Shown: positions 37,309 to 45,933 of the stretch, in pieces
How positions within the stretch are numbered: the stretch's first letter is position 1
How the letters are laid out: every line of letters starts with the position of its first letter
Source: Alistipes sp.
GTDB lineage: Bacteria; Bacteroidota; Bacteroidia; Bacteroidales; Rikenellaceae
DNA: 64,000 nucleotides
NCBI GenBank assembly: GCA_021202985.1
Contig: JAJQCA010000006.1
Location: 1 to 64,000, forward strand
Reading direction: 5' to 3'
Program-made: the position numbers and the translations under genes
The notes under the pieces: model-generated
Seen by the model: only the letters and a program-made list of their open reading frames with translations
Told to the model about the DNA's origin: nothing
The model's database searches: none

Positions 37309-38187
37309 ATGAAAAAAATAATCATATTTTTGATATCGACCGTAGTTTTAGCTGTCGGGGCCGTTTCGTGCAGCGACGACAAGGTAAGCAGCACCAGTAT
37401 TTTCATCGACTCCGACGAGACGTGGAACGAGTTCGACGAATGGCTGGAGTATAACTACCGTCTTCCGTACAATATTTCTTTCAAATACAAGATGGAGGAC
37501 ATCGAGTCCAACACCGAGTACAACCTCGTACCGGCGGATTATATGAAGTCGGCTCAGATGGCCAAACTTATAAAGTTCCTCTTCCTCGACGTGTATGACG
37601 AGATAGCCGGTGTCGATTTTACACGCTCATACGTACCTAAGGTGTTCCACTGTATCGGGTCGGCGGCATACAATCCGTCCCAGAATACGATGGTCCTCGC
37701 CACTGCCGAAGGCGGATTGAAGATTACGATTTACTATATAAACAATCTCGATCCCTACAACGTGGCTTCGCTCAACTACTACTATTTCAATACTATCCAT
37801 CACGAGTTCTTCCATATCCTGCACCAGACCAAGGATTACCAGCAGGAATTCAAGACTATTTCCGCCGAGAATTACCTCTCCTCATCGTCATGGAACAACG
37901 GAACGGAAGCGGCCGCATCCTCTCTGGGCTTCGTCAGCAAATATGCACGCGCATCCTATAACGAAGATTTCGTGGAGACGATGTCGCGTTACCTGACCCG
38001 CACCGAGGCCGAGTGGGACGCATGGCTTGCACAGGGTTCAGCGGAAGGCACCGCCATTATCTACCGTAAACTCCAGCTTTGCAGGGAGTATATGGCGGAC
38101 ACATGGAACATCGACCTGGACAACCTGCGCGAAATAGTGCAGAGGCGCCAGACCGAACTCCACGAAATAGATTTTGACAATATCTAA
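37309..38187 (+). CDS. Putative zinc metallopeptidase lipoprotein (Peptidase_Mx1-like)
   Basis: 292 residues, lipoprotein with C21 in VGAVSCSDDK. It carries an HExxH zinc motif, H165-E166-F-F-H169, in YFNTIHHEFFHILHQ, and a downstream EDFVETMSRY that could supply the third ligand as in gluzincins. Lipoproteins of this sort (Pfam Peptidase_Mx1) are regularly encoded next to SusC/SusD in Bacteroidetes without known substrates. On the surface it could clip proteins or peptides for import by the SusCD pair. The motif is seen; the activity is inferred. Confidence 0.8.
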   Translation: MKKIIIFLISTVVLAVGAVSCSDDKVSSTSIFIDSDETWNEFDEWLEYNYRLPYNISFKYKMEDIESNTEYNLVPADYMKSAQMAKLIKFLFLDVYDEIAGVDFTRSYVPKVFHCIGSAAYNPSQNTMVLATAEGGLKITIYYINNLDPYNVASLNYYYFNTIHHEFFHILHQTKDYQQEFKTISAENYLSSSSWNNGTEAAASSLGFVSKYARASYNEDFVETMSRYLTRTEAEWDAWLAQGSAEGTAIIYRKLQLCREYMADTWNIDLDNLREIVQRRQTELHEIDFDNI

Positions 38188-38198
38188 TGACTTTGACT

Positions 38199-39494
38199 AT
38201 GAAAAAAATATGTGTCTTCACGCTTTTTCTGCTGGCACTCTTTGCCTCGTGTACGCATGAGACCAAGGATATTTTCGACAAACCCGCAGCGGAAAGGATA
38301 AACGAAGCCCTCGAAGAGTATCTCGACGTACTGACCTCGGCACCGAACGGATGGCTGTTGTATTACTACCCCGAACGGAGCCAGGCATACGGCGGTTACA
38401 ATATATTGTTCGATTTCAGCAGGGACGGTTCCGTTACCGTAGCCTCCGAAGTGGCCGGACCGGGACAATCCGAGACCAGCCTCTATGAGCTTATCAGCAG
38501 CAAAGGCCCTGCGCTGACCTTCAATACGTACAACTCCATACTTCACTACTTCTCCACACCCGCCACATCCGAGGGCGGGAGTACTGGTTACGGTTTCGAA
38601 GGCGATTACGAATTCGTATTCATGGACGTGACATCGAAGGAAATTACACTCCAAGGCATCAAAACGGGCAATACCATGAAGATGGTGGCGCTGGACGCTT
38701 CCGTAGACTGGGACGATTACCTGGAGGAGGTACTGCAGATGGAGGAAGAGGTGGACAATTGCCTGTATGGTTTTTACGACCTTACCATCAACGGCTCGGT
38801 AGCGACCACCATGACAATGCTGGGCAACTACCCGGTATTTACCTATCTGCCCACGGACGCCGAAAACGAGTATGAGACAGCCAACACCGCCTATGTTTAC
38901 ACAGAGTCGGGGATATCTTTTTACGAACCGATTGAAATAGACGGCGTTACGGTTCAGGAATTTATCTGGAATAACGACGAGTTGATTTTCACCGCGAAAG
39001 ACAATTCTTCCGTCCAGCTGGTCGGCGGATATCCGGAAGGATTCGTTCATTACGACGATTATCTGGGTGCGTGGAAATTCTATGCGAAAGTCGCGAGGGA
39101 TGAAACTTATACCGAATACAACGTCACCATGTCGGAAAACCAGCGCAACTACAGTTATACATTCTCCGGGCTTCCGTGGCCGTTCAGCATCAATTACAAC
39201 CGTGCCGATTCGGGAATGAGTATAACTATGGGTCAGGTTCTTCAGGAGGATTACCCCTATAACAACGGTTTATGGCCGATCGTGCTGTATTCGAGCAGCG
39301 GACCGGGCAGCCTTTATGCAAATTCCATTGCGGGAATTAAAATAACCCGGGACGACGATAACGATAATCTCTATTGGTGGGTGGACAACGGCGAGGTCGG
39401 TTCCGTAACGGGATTCGGAATGTATATCGTACATACCGGATATACCAGTTTCACGAACACGACCTTCTACGACTGTTATATGATTAAACAATAA
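38199..39494 (+). CDS. DUF4302-type lipoprotein
   Basis: 431 residues, lipoprotein with C18 in LALFASCTHET. The N-terminal part (ERINEALEEYLDVLTSAPNG, WLLYYYPERSQAYGGYNILF) is typical of DUF4302 proteins found after SusCD-plus-metallopeptidase genes. The rest is beta-rich and aromatic. A possible ATG at 38187 overlaps the previous stop (TAATG); ATG 38199 gives the better signal peptide. Likely a surface binding protein of the same system. No catalytic motif is evident. Confidence 0.8.
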   Translation: MKKICVFTLFLLALFASCTHETKDIFDKPAAERINEALEEYLDVLTSAPNGWLLYYYPERSQAYGGYNILFDFSRDGSVTVASEVAGPGQSETSLYELISSKGPALTFNTYNSILHYFSTPATSEGGSTGYGFEGDYEFVFMDVTSKEITLQGIKTGNTMKMVALDASVDWDDYLEEVLQMEEEVDNCLYGFYDLTINGSVATTMTMLGNYPVFTYLPTDAENEYETANTAYVYTESGISFYEPIEIDGVTVQEFIWNNDELIFTAKDNSSVQLVGGYPEGFVHYDDYLGAWKFYAKVARDETYTEYNVTMSENQRNYSYTFSGLPWPFSINYNRADSGMSITMGQVLQEDYPYNNGLWPIVLYSSSGPGSLYANSIAGIKITRDDDNDNLYWWVDNGEVGSVTGFGMYIVHTGYTSFTNTTFYDCYMIKQ

Positions 39495-39510
39495 CCGTTA
39501 AGAAACTGCT

Positions 39511-40821
39511 ATGATGAAAAATATAAAATTGCTCGCGCTCTTTATAAGCGTGCTGCTCGTGGGTTGTAATGACGACGATACCGAAGTCGCCAAATTGACC
39601 GTTATTAGCTCCGACGTCGAATTCTCGGCGGCAGGAGGAGACGGAACGATACGGATCGACTCTCCGGGTACGGTTACCGCCGTATCGGACAGGGAATGGC
39701 TTTCCATAACCAACCAGAGCCAGAACGAGGTAACCTTCAATGTCAGCCCCAGCGGCGAGATCATGTCCCGGACCGCCAACATAACCATAACTTACGGCGG
39801 TCAGTCTGAGAATATCGCCGTGAATCAGTTAGGTGAGTTATTTGTGACGTCGGATCTGGACGGTCTGAAATTCACCGCAAAGGCCGAAACTTATATCTTG
39901 GATTTTTATTCCAACAGCGGTACCTTGAAAGTTTCGGCTGACCAGGACTGGTTATCGGTAAGTTACAGTGAAGGACAGCTTTCTATAACATTGGATACCA
40001 ACGACAGTCGTGACGACCGTTCATCCGTCATTACCCTGAGCGGCGGCTGGAAAGAGGAACAGATTACGATAACCCAATCCGGGTTCCTTATCTTTGCGGA
40101 AGATACCATAGTTTCTTTACCGTACTCCGGCAAAAGGGATTATATACTGGAACTTACCGAGGATATCGAATTATTCCCCACCGACTGGACAGTAACGGTA
40201 GACAGCTGGGTTACGGCGGTCAAAGCGGCGGACGGTAGATCCATAACATTCTCTGCCGACGCGAACAATACCGGCGTAATCCGCAGTTCGAAGATAACCA
40301 TAGCCGGCGGTGATTTTGTCGTGGAAACCGATATCGTGCAGGGGTCGGTGCCCGTTTCCAGTTTTGTTGAACAGAGGGAATGGTTCTTCGATATCAGTAA
40401 GGCTACAGGTATATACGCCACTTACTTCCCGCAGTTGAAGAGCCAGGTGTCGGGAATAGGAGAAATATTCTCGGAATTATCGTTTTTCCCGTATCCTACC
40501 ACTTACGGCACCCACGTCATATATTTTGAATTTGAAGACGGCCCGGATGCATATTACGTAATGTATACCTATTACGTCAAAACCACTACTGAAGATGAGT
40601 TTATGACGACACTGGAATGCGGCAACGGCGTTGCAGGATACGGAACTTATTATCGCCCGCTCCTGCCTGTAATGGACCAAATAGTTACACTGGGGATTAA
40701 CGGGAATTTCATAATATCTGAAGCGGATAATTATGCAGACCCGACCGTGTTAAGATTTGAAGATGTCAACGACGCTAACAACACCTTCGTCATGACCACG
40801 GAAGAGATTCGCTACCCGTGA
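39511..40821 (+). CDS. BACON-domain lipoprotein
   Basis: 436 residues, lipoprotein with C19 in SVLLVGCNDDDTE. Two or three BACON-like domains are seen in residues about 25-280 (SDREWLSITNQSQNEVTFNV, SADQDWLSVSYSEGQLSITL, WVTAVKAADGRSITFSAD), each with the Trp-Leu/Val-x-Val core. The C-terminal 140 residues are an unassigned beta-rich domain. BACON domains are spacers or binding modules of surface proteins; here it probably presents the C-terminal domain. Last gene of the operon, followed by a strong hairpin. Confidence 0.8.
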   Translation: MMKNIKLLALFISVLLVGCNDDDTEVAKLTVISSDVEFSAAGGDGTIRIDSPGTVTAVSDREWLSITNQSQNEVTFNVSPSGEIMSRTANITITYGGQSENIAVNQLGELFVTSDLDGLKFTAKAETYILDFYSNSGTLKVSADQDWLSVSYSEGQLSITLDTNDSRDDRSSVITLSGGWKEEQITITQSGFLIFAEDTIVSLPYSGKRDYILELTEDIELFPTDWTVTVDSWVTAVKAADGRSITFSADANNTGVIRSSKITIAGGDFVVETDIVQGSVPVSSFVEQREWFFDISKATGIYATYFPQLKSQVSGIGEIFSELSFFPYPTTYGTHVIYFEFEDGPDAYYVMYTYYVKTTTEDEFMTTLECGNGVAGYGTYYRPLLPVMDQIVTLGINGNFIISEADNYADPTVLRFEDVNDANNTFVMTTEEIRYP

Positions 40822-40885
40822 TATTCAATAGGCTTTTTACACTGACAGCTTATTTTATATAATTTACATACGATTAATTTTCAGG

Positions 40886-40913
40886 AATGGGTATGGCGGG
40901 AGCCATGCCCATT
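40886..40913 (+). terminator. Terminator of the second SusCD operon
   Basis: A 12-base stem (AATGGGTATGGC with GCCATGCCCATT, one G-U pair) and a 4-base loop followed by TCGTTTG, about 65 bases after the BACON gene. Confidence 0.7.
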
Positions 40914-40987
40914 TCGTTTGGTATTAGGAATAAAAGGATTGAAGCTATCACCACCGAGAGACAGTTGACACACAGGACTCTGTTCAC

Positions 40988-41010
40988 AAAAGCCCCGGTC
41001 CGGTGCTTTT
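40988..41010. terminator. Second, probably bidirectional hairpin
   Basis: AAAAGCCCCGG and CCGGTGCTTTT pair around a single T with one mismatch. The A/T ends allow use in both directions, so it may end minus-strand transcripts from tamL. Confidence 0.5.
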
Positions 41011-41059
41011 AAGCATCCCGGTTTTATCGCCCGCTTACTCTCTTCATTTACAATGGTAA

Positions 41060-41158
41060 TTACAAACCCTCGGAAGAGAGGATAATCAACATACAAATGA
41101 TTAAAAATATGGTCCCCGCTATAATCAGCACCCTGACCACACGTTTTTTCATATCCAT
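41060..41158 (-). CDS. Possible 32-residue membrane miniprotein
   Basis: A minus-strand ATG frame that begins MDMKKRVVRVLIIAGT, continues as one hydrophobic helix (IFLIICMLIIL) and ends SSEGL. Basic N-terminus, single helix and short tail fit the small membrane proteins common in bacteria. It begins about 100 bases after the tamL stop on the same strand and could be expressed with it. No homology is claimed and no strong promoter is seen. It may be chance. Confidence 0.35.
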   Translation of the reverse strand: MDMKKRVVRVLIIAGTIFLIICMLIILSSEGL

Positions 41159-41257
41159 ATCTTAAAACTTTAATCGTCCCGGCGTAGGCCCAGAACCGGC
41201 TTCCTATATAAGATACAAAAAAAAGTTTCTCTAAATATGCGGAAAAAGATAGTGTGA

Positions 41258-43639
41258 TCAGAACGGATACCCCACGCCGAAGTTAATCACCGTGTCGCCG
41301 ATTTTGAACCGCTCCACCCAGCGGTGGCCGGCAGGTTCGTTGGGGTTATGCAGTTTGTAGCCGAAGTCGAACCGTATGACGGCCACATTTATATCGAACC
41401 GCATGCCCAGCCCGGTGTTCAGCCCGAGCTGCTTGTAGAAACGGTCGAACCGGAATACCGACGCCTGGTCCTGCCCCTGCTTTTTGATGTTCCAGATATT
41501 CCCGAGGTCGAAAAACACCGCTCCGCGCAGGAATTTCCAGACCGGGAAGCGGAATTCCATATTGGCCTCGAGCTTCATGTCGCCAAGCTGGTTCGGGTAG
41601 GTATCGTTGATAATCGCCGAATTGCCGGGACCGAGCTTTCGCGGTATCCACCCGCGCATGCTGTTACTGCCCCCCGCCCAGAACAGGCGGTCGAACGGGA
41701 TGGAAGTGGCGTTGCCGTAGGCCCGGCCGTAACCGCCGTAGAGGCGGAAAGCGATGTTGGTCTTTGGTCCGAAAATTATCCGGTCGCTGATACTTCCGTC
41801 GATACGGAAATACTGGCCGTATCGAATGCCGAATATTTTGTAGTAATCCCTCTCCCCGTCGCGGACAGGGTTCGAGAATATCCTTGTTGCGAGATTGAAC
41901 AGGTTACCCGCGGTTTCCCAGTTGAACCGCAGCACGAACGATTTGTTTCCCAGCCCCGAGCTACCGAGCTGCGAGTTGAATACATAGGTTCCCGAGATGC
42001 CTCCCACAAGCTGGTCCTCGTAACTGTTACGCAGGTACGGGTTTTCTATCGACTCGAAATACTCCTCGTCGATATAGCCGCGCTTTATCAGGTTCAGGTC
42101 CACCGGCTTTACAGAAAAGCTGCTGCGTCGCCGGTTGCTCCAACTGTATCCCCACCCGATACTCGACAGGGTGCGGTTATACAGCTTACGGTTCTGAGCG
42201 TTCACCGCCACCTCGACTTTGGTGCGGGGATTTACGGCCCGGTTATACCGGTCGACATTGAACGGCGTGAGGAACCTCGGGAAGGAGAGCGACACCCCGC
42301 CTCCCAGCTCGAAGTTTGCACCGCCCGTCCGCAGAAACTCGTAACCGCCCGTGAAAGTCACCTCGAACAGTTCCGCACCGCGGAAAAAATTACGGTTCTG
42401 GTACCCTACCGTGGCACTGACGGCGTTGAAACTCGACGATGTGGTCCCTTCCAACTCTATTTTATACCCCTGCCGGAGCGTGGGCACACAGGTTATGTAA
42501 CAGGTGAGGTATTTCTCGGTGGTGGTTCCACCCGCCGACAGGTCGTCGTCTCCGCCTATGAAAGTGACGAGGTTGTCCTCGCCGGTCTCATCGTCGGGAT
42601 AGAAGACTATATTCGAGTTACGGTAATATCCCAGCCTCAGAAGGTTGGAGTGGGACCGGCGGACGAGGTCCTCATCGTAAACGTAGTTGGGGTAGAGGCT
42701 GACGGCCTGCCGGAGTATTTCCTCCTTCACCTTGGGTTTATGCCCGCGGGGGTGCATTACGTAAAGCCCGCGGTACTCAGTGGTGTCCATCCGGTTATAG
42801 TAATTCTCGTCGGTCGCGGCGAGCATGGGGTCGAAGTTGGGATTGATGATAATGCGCGAGATACGGTATATGCTGCTGTTCTCATACACCGGCTGGCCCT
42901 CGGACGTGTAATCCGATATACGCTGTTTGAACACCACCACCAGGTCCTTGACCCGTGGGTTATCCGTTGCGTCGCCGTAAAACTCGATCATATTCTGGGT
43001 GAAGTCGTAATAGCCGTTGTTACGAAGGTACCGGGTGATTCGCTCCTTTTCGTTGCTGAGTACGTTGCCGTCCAGTATTTCACCGCTACGGAGCAGGGTG
43101 TTGGCGCTGTCCTGCATCACCACCTGCCGCAGGAATTCGTCGCGGAACTCGTAAGTGATATCGCCTATACGGTAAGGCTCGTGCTGTTCGATAAGGTAGA
43201 TCACCCGCGCACGCTTGCGGCGGGTGGTATCCACCCGGTAGTCCACCTCCGAGTCGTAGAATCCGGAATACTGCACATAGTCGTGAATCAGGTCCGCCGA
43301 CCTGCGGACGGCCGTGCTGTCCAGCAGCACCGGTTCGTCCCCGAGCCTTCGCAGGGTCCGGTTCCACCAGTTCTTGCGGGCCGTGTCCGGGTGGGCCATG
43401 TTGTAGAGCTGGAGGTAGAGGTTGGTGCCCAGAAACCGGCGGTTCGGCTCGGTCTGGATATAACCGTCCACATCCGCGGCCTTGATACGTTCCTTACGGG
43501 GTGCATCCTTGTCCTCGGCCACCTTGTTTTTCGTAAGGAGGTACTGCCCGCGCTCCAGCCGACGTGTGGGGCTGCACGAGCAGGCCAGCACGGCCAGCCC
43601 CAGGAACAAGAGGTATTTTAACCGACACGCCACCGACAC
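41258..43639 (-). CDS. tamL: TamL-type lipidated Omp85 protein
   Basis: 793 residues. Signal peptide II with C20 in GLAVLACSCSPTRRLERGQY, then POTRA-like repeats (DITYEFRDEFL, KERITRYLRNNGYYDF, PKVKEEILRQAVSLYPNYVY) and a C-terminal 16-strand Omp85 barrel with the FWAGGSNSMRGW lid-lock motif and a final aromatic (NFGVGYPF). Lipidated TamA/BamA relatives are known in Bacteroidetes as TamL, thought to insert outer-membrane proteins together with TamB. No tamB is in the window. The start codon is GTG (43639, or GTG 43633); it is 6 bases after the nitroreductase stop, so the two are probably co-transcribed. Confidence 0.85.
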   Translation of the reverse strand: MSVACRLKYLLFLGLAVLACSCSPTRRLERGQYLLTKNKVAEDKDAPRKERIKAADVDGYIQTEPNRRFLGTNLYLQLYNMAHPDTARKNWWNRTLRRLGDEPVLLDSTAVRRSADLIHDYVQYSGFYDSEVDYRVDTTRRKRARVIYLIEQHEPYRIGDITYEFRDEFLRQVVMQDSANTLLRSGEILDGNVLSNEKERITRYLRNNGYYDFTQNMIEFYGDATDNPRVKDLVVVFKQRISDYTSEGQPVYENSSIYRISRIIINPNFDPMLAATDENYYNRMDTTEYRGLYVMHPRGHKPKVKEEILRQAVSLYPNYVYDEDLVRRSHSNLLRLGYYRNSNIVFYPDDETGEDNLVTFIGGDDDLSAGGTTTEKYLTCYITCVPTLRQGYKIELEGTTSSSFNAVSATVGYQNRNFFRGAELFEVTFTGGYEFLRTGGANFELGGGVSLSFPRFLTPFNVDRYNRAVNPRTKVEVAVNAQNRKLYNRTLSSIGWGYSWSNRRRSSFSVKPVDLNLIKRGYIDEEYFESIENPYLRNSYEDQLVGGISGTYVFNSQLGSSGLGNKSFVLRFNWETAGNLFNLATRIFSNPVRDGERDYYKIFGIRYGQYFRIDGSISDRIIFGPKTNIAFRLYGGYGRAYGNATSIPFDRLFWAGGSNSMRGWIPRKLGPGNSAIINDTYPNQLGDMKLEANMEFRFPVWKFLRGAVFFDLGNIWNIKKQGQDQASVFRFDRFYKQLGLNTGLGMRFDINVAVIRFDFGYKLHNPNEPAGHRWVERFKIGDTVINFGVGYPF

Positions 43640-43645
43640 GCCCTG

Positions 43646-44392
43646 CTACTGGTTGAAAAAACCCTGTTTTTTAAGACATTCCAGGTACGAGCGGGAAATG
43701 GCGAGGTTATCCTCGCCCTTGTACCTGCGCTCGGTGAAAATGCGGGCGAGGTTCGGCAGGCCATTGGCTTCGAGCAGGCCGGCGGTCTCCCGGCTACACT
43801 CCCGCTCATGCCAGATGCGGTCGATATCCCCGGGGGTGTAATCCTTATAGGTTTCACGGTGCACCACCGCGTCCACGGGGAGGCGGTCCGTAAGGGGAGT
43901 ATCGGCCGCCGGATAACCCACCACCATGGCCGTAACAGGCACCACCCCTTCGGGAAGCGACAGGATATCGCAAATCCGGGAGGCGGTATAAATCGCAGTT
44001 CCAAGATAGCAGATACCCAGCCCGTGGGCCTCGGCTTCGAGGGCCGCATTCTGGGAAGCCAGCAGGGCATCGGTGGCCGCGTTGAAGAACCACGCGAAAT
44101 TATCGTAAACCGGCTCGGCCCCCCTCTGGCGGCACCAGAGCGAAAACCTGCGGATATCCGCGCAGAAAGTGAGCAACACCGGCGCCTGCGTCACGCACGG
44201 TTGGTTGAAATGACACGGAGCCAGCCTCTCTTTCATCGCCTGATCCTCGGTCACCACTATGCTGTACAATTGCATATTGCCCGTAGTGGACGCGCGGGTG
44301 GCAGCCGCGAGTATTTCGTTCAAAACCTCCTCCGGTACCGGCTGAGCCGTATAGCTGCGCACCGACCTGTGGTTCTTTATCTCGTTTATCAT
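43646..44392 (-). CDS. NfsA-like flavin nitroreductase
   Basis: 248 residues, cytoplasmic. The nitroreductase fold begins with the FMN-binding HRSVRSYTAQPVPEEVLNEI, followed by AATRASTTGNMQLYSIVV, and holds the AEAHGLGICYLGT segment. These homodimers use FMN and NAD(P)H to reduce nitro compounds, quinones or flavins. The start at 44392 was chosen because the domain begins there; the upstream in-frame extension to 44437 looks like leader. It is followed by tamL. Confidence 0.9.
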   Translation of the reverse strand: MINEIKNHRSVRSYTAQPVPEEVLNEILAAATRASTTGNMQLYSIVVTEDQAMKERLAPCHFNQPCVTQAPVLLTFCADIRRFSLWCRQRGAEPVYDNFAWFFNAATDALLASQNAALEAEAHGLGICYLGTAIYTASRICDILSLPEGVVPVTAMVVGYPAADTPLTDRLPVDAVVHRETYKDYTPGDIDRIWHERECSRETAGLLEANGLPNLARIFTERRYKGEDNLAISRSYLECLKKQGFFNQ

Positions 44393-44559
44393 ATTGCCTC
44401 CGGGTTTGCGTACCGGCCCTTTAACGGCCCGGTACAATCTACAAAAATAACAAGATTTTCCGCACCCCTGCCTACCGGCGGACCTATTTATTCCCTTCCC
44501 ATGATTATTGAAAGTGACCGGGGATTGTACAGACAGGAACCGGCGCGCGGGGCGTAAGT

Positions 44560-45156
44560 CTATTTCAGCGGCGTCCGGTTATGGATGGCATGGGCGATGG
44601 TCAGCTCGTCCGCGTATTCGATTTCGTCACCGAAGCCTATGCCGCGGGCGATGGTAGACACCCTGACCCCCGACGCTTCGGCAAGGCGGCGCGAAATATA
44701 GAACTGTGTGGTCTCCCCCTCCACGGTGGTCCCGACGGCCAGAATTACCTCCTTTATACCGTAGCGGGCGACGTTATCCAGCAGCATATCGATTTTCAGG
44801 TCCGACGGACCAATTCCCTGCATGGGGGATATGACGCCTCCCAGCACATGGTACAACCCTTTGTACTGGCGGGTGTTCTCGATCGAAATTACGTCGCTTA
44901 CCTGTTCCACGACGCATACCGTCCCCCGGTCGCGCGAAGAATCGGCGCAGATGGGACATATATCGTCGTCCGAAAGGTTGTTGCAGATGTGGCAGTATTT
45001 GATACGGTTGCGGAAACGGCTAAGTGTGCCGGTCATCACCTCCACGTCGGCCACCTCCTGGCGGAGCAGGTGCAGAGCCAGACGCATGGCGGTCCTCCGG
45101 CCTATCCCCGGGAGCTTGGACAACTCGCCGACCGCATCCTCCAATAGTTTCGACAT
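44560..45156 (-). CDS. recR: Recombination mediator RecR
   Basis: 198 residues, the usual RecR length. Helix-hairpin-helix (LSKLPGIGRRTAMRLALHL), a four-cysteine zinc finger (CHICNN...CPIC), a Toprim domain (TVCVVEQVSDVISIENT) and a C-terminal Walker-B-like part (ARGIGFGDEIEYADELTIAHA). It acts in RecF-pathway gap repair by helping load RecA. It lies 18 bases after batE and is probably in the batD-batE-recR transcript. Confidence 0.97.
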   Translation of the reverse strand: MSKLLEDAVGELSKLPGIGRRTAMRLALHLLRQEVADVEVMTGTLSRFRNRIKYCHICNNLSDDDICPICADSSRDRGTVCVVEQVSDVISIENTRQYKGLYHVLGGVISPMQGIGPSDLKIDMLLDNVARYGIKEVILAVGTTVEGETTQFYISRRLAEASGVRVSTIARGIGFGDEIEYADELTIAHAIHNRTPLK

Positions 45157-45174
45157 CCTTACCTCCCCGCGCGT

Positions 45175-45933
45175 TCAGATTACCTCTACTGCCGATTCCG
45201 TGACCCAGCCTTTGTTACCGTCGGCCAGCGATATTTCCACCCACTGGTTAAGCCTGCCCTCGATACGTACCTTAGTGCCTTCGTGGATTATGAAAATATC
45301 TTTACTCGTGCTGTCCGGCGAACTTTTCACCGACACCGCGTTACCCATCACCACCGCCTCGCCCGAGTCCAAGATATCGTTCTTCTGCCCGGCGGCGAAT
45401 GCCACCGAAACGAAGGCCAGCAGCAGCGCGGCAAGCGCCCCGTAGAAACCGGCTTTCCTCAGCGACAGCCTGCCCGAAAGCAGGTACAGCAGCACCAGAC
45501 CCATCGCCACGGCGAACATCACCAGGCTCAGCACCGCCCAACCGTTCGAGCTCATCGACTGGCGCCAGGCCCGGATCCAGGTCCGCAGGAAGAACTCCGG
45601 GACGGAATCGATCTTATCCTTCACATAGGCCGAAGCCACCCGCAGGTTGTGCCTGGTATCGGCGTCCGAAGGGTTTATTTTGAGGGCGCGGTTGTAATTG
45701 AGCACCGACGGGCCTATCCGGCCCATTTTAAAATAGGCGTTCCCCAGGTTGTAGTAGAGCCGCGAACTCACGTAACCGGCGTTGCGAATGGAGTCGTAGA
45801 TGTCCGCTGCCAGCTCGTAGTCGCCCTGCACGTAGGCGTTGTTGCCGCGGTCCCACGCCGCGTCGGCATCGAACTCCGCCCGGGCGGTGAACGCCGCAAG
45901 CAAACACGTTATTATAAGCGCCGTAACTCTCAT
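45175..45933 (-). CDS. batE: BatE-like TPR/SH3 protein
   Basis: 252 residues. Signal peptide (MRVTALIITCLLAAFTARA), TPR repeats (RGNNAYVQGDYELAADIY, YYNLGNAYFKMGRIGPSVLN), two membrane helices (about 125-170) and a C-terminal bacterial SH3 domain (VKSSPDSTSKDIFIIHEGTK, GWVTESAVEV). This is the BatE layout of the Bacteroides aerotolerance (Bat) operon, whose role is still unclear. It overlaps batD by four bases (ATGA). The start at 45933 is preferred over upstream in-frame codons because of that overlap and the signal peptide. Confidence 0.85.
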   Translation of the reverse strand: MRVTALIITCLLAAFTARAEFDADAAWDRGNNAYVQGDYELAADIYDSIRNAGYVSSRLYYNLGNAYFKMGRIGPSVLNYNRALKINPSDADTRHNLRVASAYVKDKIDSVPEFFLRTWIRAWRQSMSSNGWAVLSLVMFAVAMGLVLLYLLSGRLSLRKAGFYGALAALLLAFVSVAFAAGQKNDILDSGEAVVMGNAVSVKSSPDSTSKDIFIIHEGTKVRIEGRLNQWVEISLADGNKGWVTESAVEVI

